The notes beneath the pieces are model-generated. The model saw nothing but the letters and a program-made list of their open reading frames with translations, ran no database searches and was not told the DNA's origin. From Actinomycetes bacterium (GTDB lineage: Bacteria; Actinomycetota; Actinomycetes; Actinomycetales; Microbacteriaceae), in contig JAEYZI010000006.1 of assembly GCA_023428065.1 (NCBI GenBank), forward strand, positions 1 through 56,409: a stretch of 56,409 nucleotides of DNA, written 5' to 3'. Position 1 is the stretch's first letter. Every line of letters starts with the position of its first letter. Below, one piece after another: positions 41,512-49,463 of the stretch. The position numbers and the translations under genes are program-made.

Positions 41512-42606
41512 ATGAGCCGTCGCCGCGTCCTCGTCCTCGGGTCCACCGGATCGATCGGCGTCCAGGCGCTCGAGGTCATCGCGACGAACCGTGAGCGCTT
41601 CGAGCTCGTCGGTCTCGCCGCGGGCCGCAACGCCGAGGCGCTCGCGCGTCAGGCGGCCGAGACGGGCGTGACCCGTACGGCGCTCGGCATCGACGAGGCG
41701 GTAGCCCTCGTCCGCGACGTCGAGGCGGACGTCGTGCTCAACGGCATCACCGGCTCGGTGGGCCTCGCCGCGACGCTCGCGGCGCTCGAGACGGGCGCGA
41801 CGCTCGCGCTCGCGAACAAGGAGAGCCTCATCGTCGGCGGCGAGCTCGTGCTCGCGGCGGCGGCACCGGGCCAGATCGTCCCCGTCGACTCCGAGCACTC
41901 CGCCCTCGCACAGGCCCTCCGCGCGGGGGAGCACCGCGAGGTGCGCCGACTCGTCGTGACGGCGTCCGGCGGCCCCTTCCGCGGCCGCACGCGCGAGCAG
42001 CTCGCCGAGGTGCGCCCGGAGGACGCGCTCGCGCATCCGACGTGGGACATGGGGCGCGTCATCACGACGAACTCGGCGACCCTCGTGAACAAGGGCCTCG
42101 AGGTGATCGAGGCGCACCTGCTCTTCCGCATCCCCTACGAGCGCATCGACGTCGTCGTGCACCCGCAGTCGATCGTGCACTCGATGGTCGAGTTCGTCGA
42201 CGGGTCGACGATCGCGCAGGCATCGCCCCCCGACATGCGGTTGCCGATCTCGCTCGCGCTCGACTGGCCGCATCGCGTGCCCGGTGCGGGTACGCCGATC
42301 GACTGGACGACCGCGCAGCAGTGGACGTTCGAGCCGCTCGACGACGAGACGTTCCCGGCTGTCGCGCTCGCCCGCCGCGTGGGCGAGCTCGGCGGCACGT
42401 ACCCCGCCGTGTACAACGCCGCGAACGAGCAGGCGGTCGACGCCTTCCACGCACGCCGCGTGCCGTTCCTCGGGATCGTGGAGACCATCCGGCGGGTCGT
42501 CGAGGCGCACGAGCCCGGGCCTGTCACCCTCGAAGGAGTTCTCGCCGCCGAGGGGTGGGCGCGCGACGAGGCCGACCGGTTGCTCGCGGGAGGGGTGAAC
42601 GGATGA
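41512..42606 (+). CDS. dxr: 1-deoxy-D-xylulose 5-phosphate reductoisomerase
   Basis: Second step of the MEP isoprenoid pathway: DXP to MEP with NADPH. 364 residues. NADPH motif LGSTGSIGVQALEVI at the N terminus, LANKESLIVGGELV with the Asp/Glu metal ligands near VDSEHSALAQ, TASGGPFRGRT, and the late AHPTWDMGRVITTNSATLVNKGLE block. Slightly shorter than E. coli Dxr (398). The stop overlaps the ATG of the DUF2330 gene. In many actinobacteria dxr is followed by rseP and ispG, as here apart from inserted genes. Confidence 0.97.
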   Translation: MSRRRVLVLGSTGSIGVQALEVIATNRERFELVGLAAGRNAEALARQAAETGVTRTALGIDEAVALVRDVEADVVLNGITGSVGLAATLAALETGATLALANKESLIVGGELVLAAAAPGQIVPVDSEHSALAQALRAGEHREVRRLVVTASGGPFRGRTREQLAEVRPEDALAHPTWDMGRVITTNSATLVNKGLEVIEAHLLFRIPYERIDVVVHPQSIVHSMVEFVDGSTIAQASPPDMRLPISLALDWPHRVPGAGTPIDWTTAQQWTFEPLDDETFPAVALARRVGELGGTYPAVYNAANEQAVDAFHARRVPFLGIVETIRRVVEAHEPGPVTLEGVLAAEGWARDEADRLLAGGVNG

Positions 42607-43637
42607 CGAAGCGGTTCATCGGGGGATCGGCGGCCGTCGCGCTCGCCGCGGCCGCACTCACCGCGCTCGGCATCGCGCAGCCCGCGGCGGCGTGCGCCTG
42701 CGGAGCCCCGACGCCCCCCGACGGGGTGAGCGTCTCGGTCGGGGAGGAGCACGCGCTCGTGACCTTCGACGGGACGACGGAGCGCATCGACATGGTGCTC
42801 GACATGCTCGCCGACGGCGCGGACACGGGACTCGTCGTGCCGACCCCGTCGCCGGCGACCGTGAGCCTCGGCGAGAAGTCGGTCTTCGAGGCGCTCGTGC
42901 GTCAGACCGCGCCCGTCGTCGAGACGGCCGAGGACTGGTGGGGCGGCGCGGGCGACGGCTCCGCGGGGGCGGCTCCCGAGGTGCTCTCGGAGGTCGACCT
43001 CGGGCCGATCTCCGCTGTGACGCTCGCCGCATCCGACGCCGCGGGGCTCGAGGGGTGGCTCGCCGCGAACGGCTACGGCATCGACGCGTCGGTGCGCTCG
43101 CTCTTCGCCGACTACATCGCACGCGGATGGTCGTTCTCCGCCTTCAAGCTCACGGGCGAGGAGCCGCTCGACGGCGCGCTCGATCCGGTGCGCCTCGAGT
43201 TCGCGACCTCGGAGATCGTGTACCCGCTCCTGCTGTCGCAGGCCGCCCAGACACCGCAGACCGTGCGGCTCTACCTCTTCGGCGACCAGGGCATGCAGGC
43301 GGCGTTCCCCGACGGGACGGTCGCGGGCGATGTCGTGTGGGCCGGGAGCGTCACCCAGCCGGGCCTCGCCCAGTTCGGGCCCTACCTCACGGTCGTCGAG
43401 GCGTTCTTCCCGGACCCCGCGTCGCAGATCACGGGCGACCTCACGATCACCTCGACGGGTGCGCGCTCCGACTACGCTCCCGTCGAGCTCCGCACGAAGT
43501 CCGTGACGATCGGGGGAGTGCCGCTCGGACAGGCGATCGTGGGGGTCGCGTCGATCTTCGGGCTCATGCTGCTCATCGTCGTGCTCGGCTCGATCGTGCA
43601 CGCCCGTTCGGAGCGACGCCGCAAGCGCGTCTACTAG
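42603..43637 (+). CDS. DUF2330 secreted/membrane protein
   Basis: 344 residues. Sec signal peptide ending around AAACACG; an external DUF2330 domain (VSVGEEHALVTFDGTTERIDMVL, GLVVPTPSPATVSL); one C-terminal membrane helix (about 312-334), and a basic tail RRRKRVY. Function of DUF2330 proteins is not known. The ATG overlaps the dxr stop (ATGA) with GGGAGG 8 bases upstream, so it is made from the dxr message, yet it interrupts the usual dxr-rseP neighbourhood. Confidence 0.85.
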   Translation: MTKRFIGGSAAVALAAAALTALGIAQPAAACACGAPTPPDGVSVSVGEEHALVTFDGTTERIDMVLDMLADGADTGLVVPTPSPATVSLGEKSVFEALVRQTAPVVETAEDWWGGAGDGSAGAAPEVLSEVDLGPISAVTLAASDAAGLEGWLAANGYGIDASVRSLFADYIARGWSFSAFKLTGEEPLDGALDPVRLEFATSEIVYPLLLSQAAQTPQTVRLYLFGDQGMQAAFPDGTVAGDVVWAGSVTQPGLAQFGPYLTVVEAFFPDPASQITGDLTITSTGARSDYAPVELRTKSVTIGGVPLGQAIVGVASIFGLMLLIVVLGSIVHARSERRRKRVY

Positions 43638-43664
43638 TCCCGGCGGCCGTCCGGCCCCGCTTCG

Positions 43665-43681
43665 GCGCGCTCCCAGCGCGC
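43665..43681 (+). terminator. Hairpin before rseP
   Basis: GCGCGC TCCCA GCGCGC, preceded by a second small dyad (GGCC GTCC GGCC). It lies between the DUF2330 gene and the rseP -10 and probably ends the dxr-DUF2330 message. Confidence 0.45.
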
Positions 43682-43687
43682 GTGCCC

Positions 43688-43693
43688 TAGCCT
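43688..43693 (+). promoter_or_regulatory. -10 box for rseP (leaderless)
   Basis: TAGCCT lies 6 bases before GTG 43700. Confidence 0.6.
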
Positions 43694-43699
43694 GTCGCC

Positions 43700-45025
43700 G
43701 TGGAAACCGTGCTGCTCTACGTGCTCGGCGTCATCATCGTGGCGGTCGGGCTCGCGCTGTCGATCGGTCTCCACGAGCTCGGCCACCTCATCCCGGCCAA
43801 GCGCTTCGGCGTGCGCGTCGACAAGTACATGATCGGCTTCGGACCCACGGTCTTCTCGCGTCGGCGCGGGGAGACCGAGTACGGGGTCAAGCTCGTCCCG
43901 CTCGGCGGCTTCGTGTCGATGTCGGGCATGTACCCGCCCGCCCACGCCGGCGAGGGAGCGCGCACCTCGAGCACGGGCTTCTTCGACACCCTCGTGCAGG
44001 ATGCGCGCGATCAGTCCGCCGAGACGATCGCCCCCGGCGACGAGGATCGCGTCTTCTACAAGCTCCCGGTGCACAAGCGCATCATCATCATGCTCGGCGG
44101 GCCCGTCATGAACCTCCTCATCGCGATCGTGCTCTACGCGGTCGTGCTGTGCGGGTTCGGCGTCTACCAGTACTCGACGACGCTCGGGAGCGTGAGCGAG
44201 TGCGTCGCGACCGACGCCTCCCAGACGGAGTGCACACCCTCCGATCCGGCAGCCCCCGCCGCCGAGGCGGGGCTGCTTCCCGGCGACCGGCTCGTCTCGA
44301 TCGACGGGGCCGACATCACGAGCTGGGATCAGGCGTCCGGCATCATCCGCTCCCACCCGGGCGACCCGATCGAGTTCGTCGTGGACCGGGACGGCGAGCG
44401 TCTCGCACTCGAGGTGACACCCCTCCTCAGTGAGCGACCCGTGACGGACGCGACGGGCGCGCCCGTCGTCGACGCGGACGGCGAGCCCGTCACCGAGCAG
44501 GTGGGATTCATCGGAGTGGGGCCCGCGACCGAGAAGGTGCAGCAGCCCGTGACCGCCGTGCTGCCCGCGGTGTGGGACAACTCGGTCGCCGTCGGCAAGA
44601 TCATCGTCACGCTCCCGCAGCGCCTCGTCCAGGTCGCGCAGGCGGCCTTCGGCGGAGACGAGCGCGATCCGAACGGCCCCATCAGCGTCGTGGGTGTCGG
44701 GCGGCTCGCGGGGGAGATCTCCTCGCTCGATGCGGCGCCCGTCGCGGACCGCGCGGCGAGCCTCATCCAGATGCTCGCGGCGCTCAACGTCGCCCTCTTC
44801 GTGTTCAACCTCATCCCGCTCCTGCCGCTCGACGGCGGCCACGTCGCGGGCGCGATCTGGGAGGCGATCCGCCGCCGCATCGCGAAGCTGCGCGGCAAGG
44901 TGGATCCGGGACCCGTCGACATCGCGCGGTTCATCCCCGTGACCCTCGCGATCGTCGCCGTTCTCGGCATCTCGAGCGCGCTGCTCATCTACGCCGACAT
45001 CGTCAATCCCGTCACGCTCCGATAG
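43700..45025 (+). CDS. rseP: Site-2 protease / RIP metalloprotease
   Basis: Intramembrane zinc protease that cleaves membrane-bound regulators such as anti-sigma factors (Rip1 in mycobacteria). 441 residues. Zinc motif HELGH in helix 1, the membrane-reentrant GGFVSMSGM loop, one PDZ domain with substrate-binding GLLPGDRLVSIDG, and the third zinc ligand in PLDGGHV of helix 3. About four membrane helices. GTG 43700 is set by the leaderless -10. A sigma factor with a membrane partner is encoded at 52825-54781; whether that is a substrate is unknown. Confidence 0.95.
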   Translation: METVLLYVLGVIIVAVGLALSIGLHELGHLIPAKRFGVRVDKYMIGFGPTVFSRRRGETEYGVKLVPLGGFVSMSGMYPPAHAGEGARTSSTGFFDTLVQDARDQSAETIAPGDEDRVFYKLPVHKRIIIMLGGPVMNLLIAIVLYAVVLCGFGVYQYSTTLGSVSECVATDASQTECTPSDPAAPAAEAGLLPGDRLVSIDGADITSWDQASGIIRSHPGDPIEFVVDRDGERLALEVTPLLSERPVTDATGAPVVDADGEPVTEQVGFIGVGPATEKVQQPVTAVLPAVWDNSVAVGKIIVTLPQRLVQVAQAAFGGDERDPNGPISVVGVGRLAGEISSLDAAPVADRAASLIQMLAALNVALFVFNLIPLLPLDGGHVAGAIWEAIRRRIAKLRGKVDPGPVDIARFIPVTLAIVAVLGISSALLIYADIVNPVTLR

Positions 45026-45052
45026 CTCCTCGCGGCCGTCGGGGGCCGGTGG

Positions 45053-45058
45053 CAGGAT
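45053..45058 (+). promoter_or_regulatory. Possible -10 box for the GNAT gene (leaderless)
   Basis: CAGGAT lies 6 bases before ATG 45065; it differs from TANNNT in the first base. Confidence 0.4.
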
Positions 45059-45064
45059 GCCGAC

Positions 45065-45667
45065 ATGGCCGACGAGCTGCGGGTGGTGCCCGCGAACGAG
45101 GCGAGCTGGGACGAGCTGCAGACCGTGTTCGGTACGCGGGGGGATGCAGCGTCGTGCCAATGCCAGTGGTTCCAGCTGCGCGACCGGGACTTCACGCCGA
45201 TGCCGCGTGAGGAGCGGGCGGCCCGGTTCCGCGATCAGACGTCGTGCGGGCATCCGGACGCCGCGGTCACGAGCGGCATCGTCGCGTTCCGCGGCGACGA
45301 GCCGGTGGGCTGGTGCGCCGTGCAACCGCGGGCCGACTACATCCGGCTCACGCGGATGCGCGTGCCCTGGGAGGGGCGGGCCGAGGACCCGGCCGACGAG
45401 GGGGTGTGGGCGATCGTGTGCTTCGCGATCCGGGCGGGCCACCGTCGGCGCGGGGTCGCGACGGAACTCGCGGTCGCCGCGGTCGAGCACGCGCGGGCCC
45501 GCGGTGCCCGGGCGGTCGAGGCGTACCCGAAGCAGCTCGCCCCGGGGAAGCAGGAGATCGCGGGCGAGCTCTACGTGGGCACCCCCGGCATGTTCGAGGC
45601 GGCGGGGATGCGCATCGTGTCGCGCCCGACGCTCCGCCGGCTCGTCATGCGCCGCGACTTCGCGTGA
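45065..45667 (+). CDS. GNAT family N-acetyltransferase
   Basis: 200 residues. The acetyl-CoA binding segment RAGHRRRGVATELAVAAVEHARARGARAVEAYP is the typical GNAT motif A. The N-terminal CQCQWFQLR region is shared with a GNAT group of actinobacteria. Acceptor substrate unknown. In mycobacteria a GNAT gene also lies in the dxr-rseP-ispG neighbourhood. Its 3' end overlaps the convergent LysR gene by 23 bases. Confidence 0.85.
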   Translation: MADELRVVPANEASWDELQTVFGTRGDAASCQCQWFQLRDRDFTPMPREERAARFRDQTSCGHPDAAVTSGIVAFRGDEPVGWCAVQPRADYIRLTRMRVPWEGRAEDPADEGVWAIVCFAIRAGHRRRGVATELAVAAVEHARARGARAVEAYPKQLAPGKQEIAGELYVGTPGMFEAAGMRIVSRPTLRRLVMRRDFA

Positions 45668-46604
45668 TCCGCTCGCTGGCGACGGTGCTCGACGCGGCCC
45701 CCACGAGTTCGGGCTGGACCTCCCGCAGGCGCGCGCGGAGTGCGCCGACGAACGCCTCGATCGCCGGCTGCCGGAAGGTGTCGGCGCGCGCCACGAGCCA
45801 GTAGGGGAGCGTGCGCGCGATCCGGTCGGGGAAGAGCCGCACGAGGTCGGGGTGACGGTCGGCGAGGAAGCACGGGAGCAGGCCGAAGCCCGCGCCCGCG
45901 CGCGTGGCCTCGACGTGCACGTAGACGTTGGTGCTCGTGACGGCGTCGAACATCGCGGGAATCGACCGGCGTGCGTCGTCGAGGCTGTCGACGTGCAGCA
46001 TCGACTCGATGAAGTACACGAGCGGCTCGCCTGTGAGCGCGCTCGGCGACTCCGGCACGCCCCTGCGTGCGAGCAGCTCGCGGCTCGCGTAGAGGCCGAG
46101 CGCGTAGTCGGCGAGCTTGATCGCCTCGGCGCGCCGCACCTCCGGTCGGCCCACGACGACCTCGAGGTCGGCCGCCGCGCGCTGGCGGGATGCCTGCCGG
46201 GTGACGGCGACGATCTCGAGGGCGAGCTGCGGATGCCGTTCCCGCAGTCGGGCCATCGCGGGCGCCGCGATGTAGCCGCTGAATCCGTCGGTCGCCGAGA
46301 GGCGGATGAGCCCCGTGAGCTCCCCGTCGGGGTCGCCGCCCGTGAGACGCGTCATCGCCGTCTCGACCTCGCCCCCGACCGCGACGGCGCGCTCGCCGAG
46401 GGGCGTGAGCACCCACCCGGCCGGCCCCCGACGCAGCACGGCGCCCCCGAGCGCCGCCTCGAGCGCGGCGACGCGTCGCGCGATCGTCGTGTGGTTGACG
46501 CCGAGCTGCTGCGCCGCGGTCGTGTAGCGCCCCGTGCGCGCGACGGCGAGGAGCACGAGGAGGTCGTCGGGGCTCGGGGGGAGCGTGGAGAAACGAGCAT
46601 CCAT
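45645..46604 (-). CDS. LysR-type transcriptional regulator
   Basis: 319 residues. N-terminal winged helix-turn-helix (LLVLLAVARTGRYTTAAQQLG, then VNHTTIARRVAALE) and a C-terminal co-inducer-binding domain (GELTGLIRLSATDGFSGY onward). ATG 46604 begins MDARFSTLPPSPDDLL, a normal LysR N terminus; the open frame continues further upstream through the opposite gene. Divergent from the 3-hydroxybutyrate dehydrogenase operon, with two dyads between. It most likely controls that operon and itself. Confidence 0.92.
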   Translation of the reverse strand: MDARFSTLPPSPDDLLVLLAVARTGRYTTAAQQLGVNHTTIARRVAALEAALGGAVLRRGPAGWVLTPLGERAVAVGGEVETAMTRLTGGDPDGELTGLIRLSATDGFSGYIAAPAMARLRERHPQLALEIVAVTRQASRQRAAADLEVVVGRPEVRRAEAIKLADYALGLYASRELLARRGVPESPSALTGEPLVYFIESMLHVDSLDDARRSIPAMFDAVTSTNVYVHVEATRAGAGFGLLPCFLADRHPDLVRLFPDRIARTLPYWLVARADTFRQPAIEAFVGALRARLREVQPELVGAASSTVASERITRSRGA

Positions 46605-46605
46605 A

Positions 46606-46621
46606 TGTGCAAGATCGCACA
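46606..46621. promoter_or_regulatory. LysR operator dyad, site 1
   Basis: TGTGC AAGATC GCACA, a perfect 5-bp dyad two bases upstream of the lysR start. On the minus strand its centre GATCTT lies 6 bases before the lysR ATG, at the place of a leaderless -10, so occupancy would block lysR transcription. Confidence 0.55.
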
Positions 46622-46649
46622 CTCGGGCGCCCCTCGCCAGGGTGGTATC

Positions 46650-46663
46650 TGCACTAACGTGCA
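46650..46663. promoter_or_regulatory. LysR operator dyad, site 2, with bdhA -10 box
   Basis: TGCAC TAAC GTGCA, a perfect 5-bp dyad whose centre supplies TAACGT (46655-46660), 7 bases before ATG 46668. Shares the TGCAC/GTGCA half-sites with site 1; centre-to-centre distance is 43 bases, about four helical turns. Confidence 0.55.
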
Positions 46664-46667
46664 CGAC

Positions 46668-47426
46668 ATGCGAGGAGGCATGACGGAGCTCACCGGGCGC
46701 CGCGCCGTGATCACGGGCGGAGGCAGCGGCATCGGGGAGGCGTGCGCCCACGCGCTCGCCGACCGCGGGGCCCACGTCGTCGTCGCCGACGTCGATCCGG
46801 AGGCCGCGCAGCGTGTCGCGGACGAGGTCGGCGGGGAGGCCTGGGTCGTCGACCTCACGGACACACGCCGCCTCGAGGGCGTGCGTCTCGACGCCGACGT
46901 CCTCGTCAACAACGCCGGCATCCAGACGGTCGCGCCGATCGAGGAGTTCGACCCCGCGCGGTTCCGCCTCATGCTCGACCTCATGCTCGTCGCCCCGTTC
47001 CTGCTCATCCGCGCCGCGCTGCCCGAGATGTACGCGCGCGGCTGGGGTCGCATCGTCAACGTGAGCTCGGTCCACGGCATCCGGGCGAGCGCCTACAAGT
47101 CCGCCTACGTCGCGGCCAAGCACGGCCTCGAGGGGCTCTCGAAGGTCACGGCGCTCGAGGGCGCGTCGCACGGTGTCACGAGCAACTGCGTCGACCCCGG
47201 CTACGTGCGCACGCCGCTCGTCGAGCAGCAGATCGCCGACCAGGCACGCGTGCACGGCATCCCCGAGTCGGAGGTCGTCGAGAGGGTCATGCTCACCGAG
47301 TCGGCCGTGAAGCGGCTGCTCGAGCCGGCGGAGGTCGCCGATCTCGTCGCGTGGCTGTGCGGACCGACCTCGGGCATGGCGACGGGCGCGTCGTGGGTGC
47401 TCGACGGCGGCTGGAGCGCGCGATGA
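46668..47426 (+). CDS. bdhA: 3-hydroxybutyrate dehydrogenase (SDR family)
   Basis: NAD-dependent oxidation of D-3-hydroxybutyrate to acetoacetate. 252 residues. Cofactor motif TGGGSGIGEA, NNAG, catalytic Ser in NVSSVHG, YxxxK in SAYVAAKHG. The segment NCVDPGYVRTPLVEQQIADQ and late VLDGGW are characteristic of 3-hydroxybutyrate dehydrogenases rather than of general SDRs. ATG 46668 is set by the TAACGT box; ATG 46680, with AGGAGG too close before it, is the alternative. Stop overlaps the next gene (ATGA). Confidence 0.88.
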   Translation: MRGGMTELTGRRAVITGGGSGIGEACAHALADRGAHVVVADVDPEAAQRVADEVGGEAWVVDLTDTRRLEGVRLDADVLVNNAGIQTVAPIEEFDPARFRLMLDLMLVAPFLLIRAALPEMYARGWGRIVNVSSVHGIRASAYKSAYVAAKHGLEGLSKVTALEGASHGVTSNCVDPGYVRTPLVEQQIADQARVHGIPESEVVERVMLTESAVKRLLEPAEVADLVAWLCGPTSGMATGASWVLDGGWSAR

Positions 47427-48364
47427 CGGCCCTCGCCGTGTGGCGCGCGGACGCCGTCCCGGTCGAGGGCGGCGGTCTCGTGCTCGGCGTCGCGGGCGAC
47501 GCGGACGGGCCCGCCGTGCTCGCCCTCCACGGCACGACGGCGAGCCATCGCGCGTTCACGGCGCTCGCACGCCGCATCCCCGACCACCTGCTCGTCGCGC
47601 CCGACCTGCGCGGCCGCGGACGCAGCGCGGAACTGCCGCCGCCCTACGGTCTGCGCCGCCACGCCGACGACCTCGAGGCCGTGCTCGACGCGATCGGCGA
47701 GGAGCCCGTGACGGTCGTCGGCCACTCCCTCGGCGCGTTCGTCGCGGTCGCGCTCGCCGCGCGGGCGCCCGAGCGCGTGGCGCGGCTCGTGCTCGTCGAC
47801 GGCGGGATGCCGCTGCGGCCGAGCGCGGACCGCCCCGTCGCCGAGGAGGTCGCCGCGGTGCTCGGCCCCGCCGCCGAGCGCCTGCGCACGGTGTTCCCCA
47901 GCCGCGACGACTACCACGCGTTCTGGCGTGCGCACCCGGCCATGGGGCCCGCGTGGGGCGCCGACCTCGCGGACTACGCCGACTACGACCTCGTCGAGGT
48001 GCCCGGTGGATTCCGCCCCGCCACGGCCGAGCGCGCGGTGCTCGAGGACGGGGCCGAGCTCTACGGACCCGACTGGTACCTCGACGCGCTGCGCGGCATC
48101 CGGGTCCCCGTCACGGTGCTGCGCGCGCCGCGCGACCTGCTCGACCGCGAAGGCGGACTCTATCCGCCGGGCGTGCTCGACGACGCCGCACGCCTCGTGC
48201 CGCAGCTCGAGCTCGTGGATGTCGCGGACGTCAACCACTACACGATCCTCGTCGACGGCCCCGGCCTCGACGCCGTGGTCGCGGCGATCGCCGCCCCACC
48301 GCACCCCGAACCGCCCCGACCATCAGCATCACCCGCACCGACCGAGACGAAGGAGTCCCGATGA
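47423..48364 (+). CDS. Alpha/beta hydrolase 1
   Basis: 313 residues. Oxyanion segment LHGTTAS, nucleophile elbow GHSLGAF, acid region around RAPRDLLDREGG, and a catalytic His likely in DVNHYTIL. C-terminal 20 residues are Pro/Ser rich and low complexity. Substrate unknown; an ester or thioester that yields 3-hydroxybutyrate would fit the operon. Coupled to bdhA upstream and to the second hydrolase downstream by ATGA overlaps. Confidence 0.85.
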   Translation: MTALAVWRADAVPVEGGGLVLGVAGDADGPAVLALHGTTASHRAFTALARRIPDHLLVAPDLRGRGRSAELPPPYGLRRHADDLEAVLDAIGEEPVTVVGHSLGAFVAVALAARAPERVARLVLVDGGMPLRPSADRPVAEEVAAVLGPAAERLRTVFPSRDDYHAFWRAHPAMGPAWGADLADYADYDLVEVPGGFRPATAERAVLEDGAELYGPDWYLDALRGIRVPVTVLRAPRDLLDREGGLYPPGVLDDAARLVPQLELVDVADVNHYTILVDGPGLDAVVAAIAAPPHPEPPRPSASPAPTETKESR

Positions 48365-49419
48365 CCGCACCCGCCACCCTCCTCGACGGCATCGTCGCGC
48401 ACCGCGTGACGACGCCCCGCCTGACCGCCAACGTGCTCGAGCGCCCGTCCGACGCGGCGGCCGACACGGTCGTGTTCGTGCATGGCAACGTGTCGTCGTC
48501 GCTCTTCTTCCAGCCGCTCATGCTCGAGCTCCCGGCGACCCTGCGGGCGCTCGCGATCGACCTGCGCGGCTTCGGCGACAGCGAGACGCTGCCCGTCGAC
48601 GCGACGCGCGGCGTGCGCGACTTCTCGGACGACATCGCGAGCGTGCTCGACGAGCTCGGCATCGGATCCGCGCACATCGTCGGGTGGAGCATGGGCGCGG
48701 GCGTGCTCATGCAGCTCATGATCGACCGCCCCGAGCTCGTGCGCACCGCGACGCTCGAGGCGCCCGTCTCGCCCTACGGGTTCGGCGGCACGGGCGCCGG
48801 CGGCGTGCTCCTGACGCCGGACGCCGCGGGCACCGGCGGGGGAGCGGCCAACCCGGACTTCGTGGCCCGCATCGACGCCGCCGACACGGGCGACGAGGCG
48901 CAGACCTCGCCGCGCACCGTCTACCGCACCGCGTACGTCAAGCACCCCGAGGCGATCGCGCACGAGGACCTGTGGGTCGCGTCGATGCTGTCGACGAAGA
49001 CGGGGGAGGACAACTACCCGGGCGATCTCGTCGCATCCGAGAACTGGCCGGGCTTCGGCGCGGGCACGCGCGGGGTGCTCAACACCATGGCGCCGACCCA
49101 CTTCGACACGAGCGGCATCGTCGACATCGCGGCGAAGCCCCCGGTGCTGTGGATCCACGGTACCGACGACGCGATCGTGTCGGACGCCTCGTTCTTCGAC
49201 CTCAACCACCTCGGCAAGCTGGGCGTCGTGCCGGGGTGGCCGGGCGACGAGGTCGCGCCCCCGCAGCCCATGAAGCAGCAGACGCGCGAGGTGCTCGCGC
49301 GGTATCGCGACGCGGGCGGCTTGGTCACCGAGCTCGAGCTCCCGGACTGCGGTCACGCGCCCCACCTCGACCGCTCCGCCGAGTTCCGCGAGGCCCTCGT
49401 CGCCCACATCGCGCGGTGA
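48361..49419 (+). CDS. Alpha/beta hydrolase 2
   Basis: 352 residues, distinct from the preceding hydrolase. Oxyanion VHGNVSSS, LRGFGDSE, nucleophile elbow GWSMGAGV, catalytic Asp in HGTDDAIVSD and His in DCGHAPHLD. A cap region of about 130 residues (VSPYGFGGTGAGG to NTMAPTHFD) is large for the family and should define the substrate pocket. ATG 48361 has AAGGAG about 6 bases upstream. Last gene of the LysR-controlled operon. Confidence 0.88.
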   Translation: MTAPATLLDGIVAHRVTTPRLTANVLERPSDAAADTVVFVHGNVSSSLFFQPLMLELPATLRALAIDLRGFGDSETLPVDATRGVRDFSDDIASVLDELGIGSAHIVGWSMGAGVLMQLMIDRPELVRTATLEAPVSPYGFGGTGAGGVLLTPDAAGTGGGAANPDFVARIDAADTGDEAQTSPRTVYRTAYVKHPEAIAHEDLWVASMLSTKTGEDNYPGDLVASENWPGFGAGTRGVLNTMAPTHFDTSGIVDIAAKPPVLWIHGTDDAIVSDASFFDLNHLGKLGVVPGWPGDEVAPPQPMKQQTREVLARYRDAGGLVTELELPDCGHAPHLDRSAEFREALVAHIAR

Positions 49420-49430
49420 GCCGTTCACCG
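49414..49430 (+). terminator. Weak hairpin after the hydrolase operon
   Basis: CGGTGA GCCGT TCACCG, 6-bp stem, spans the stop codon of hydrolase 2. It precedes ispG, which has its own -10, so it may act as a terminator. Confidence 0.3.
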
Positions 49431-49451
49431 GCGGCACTCGGCCAGCGGTCC

Positions 49452-49457
49452 TAAGCT
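49452..49457 (+). promoter_or_regulatory. -10 box for ispG (leaderless)
   Basis: TAAGCT lies 6 bases before GTG 49464. Confidence 0.6.
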
Positions 49458-49463
49458 GGTCGA

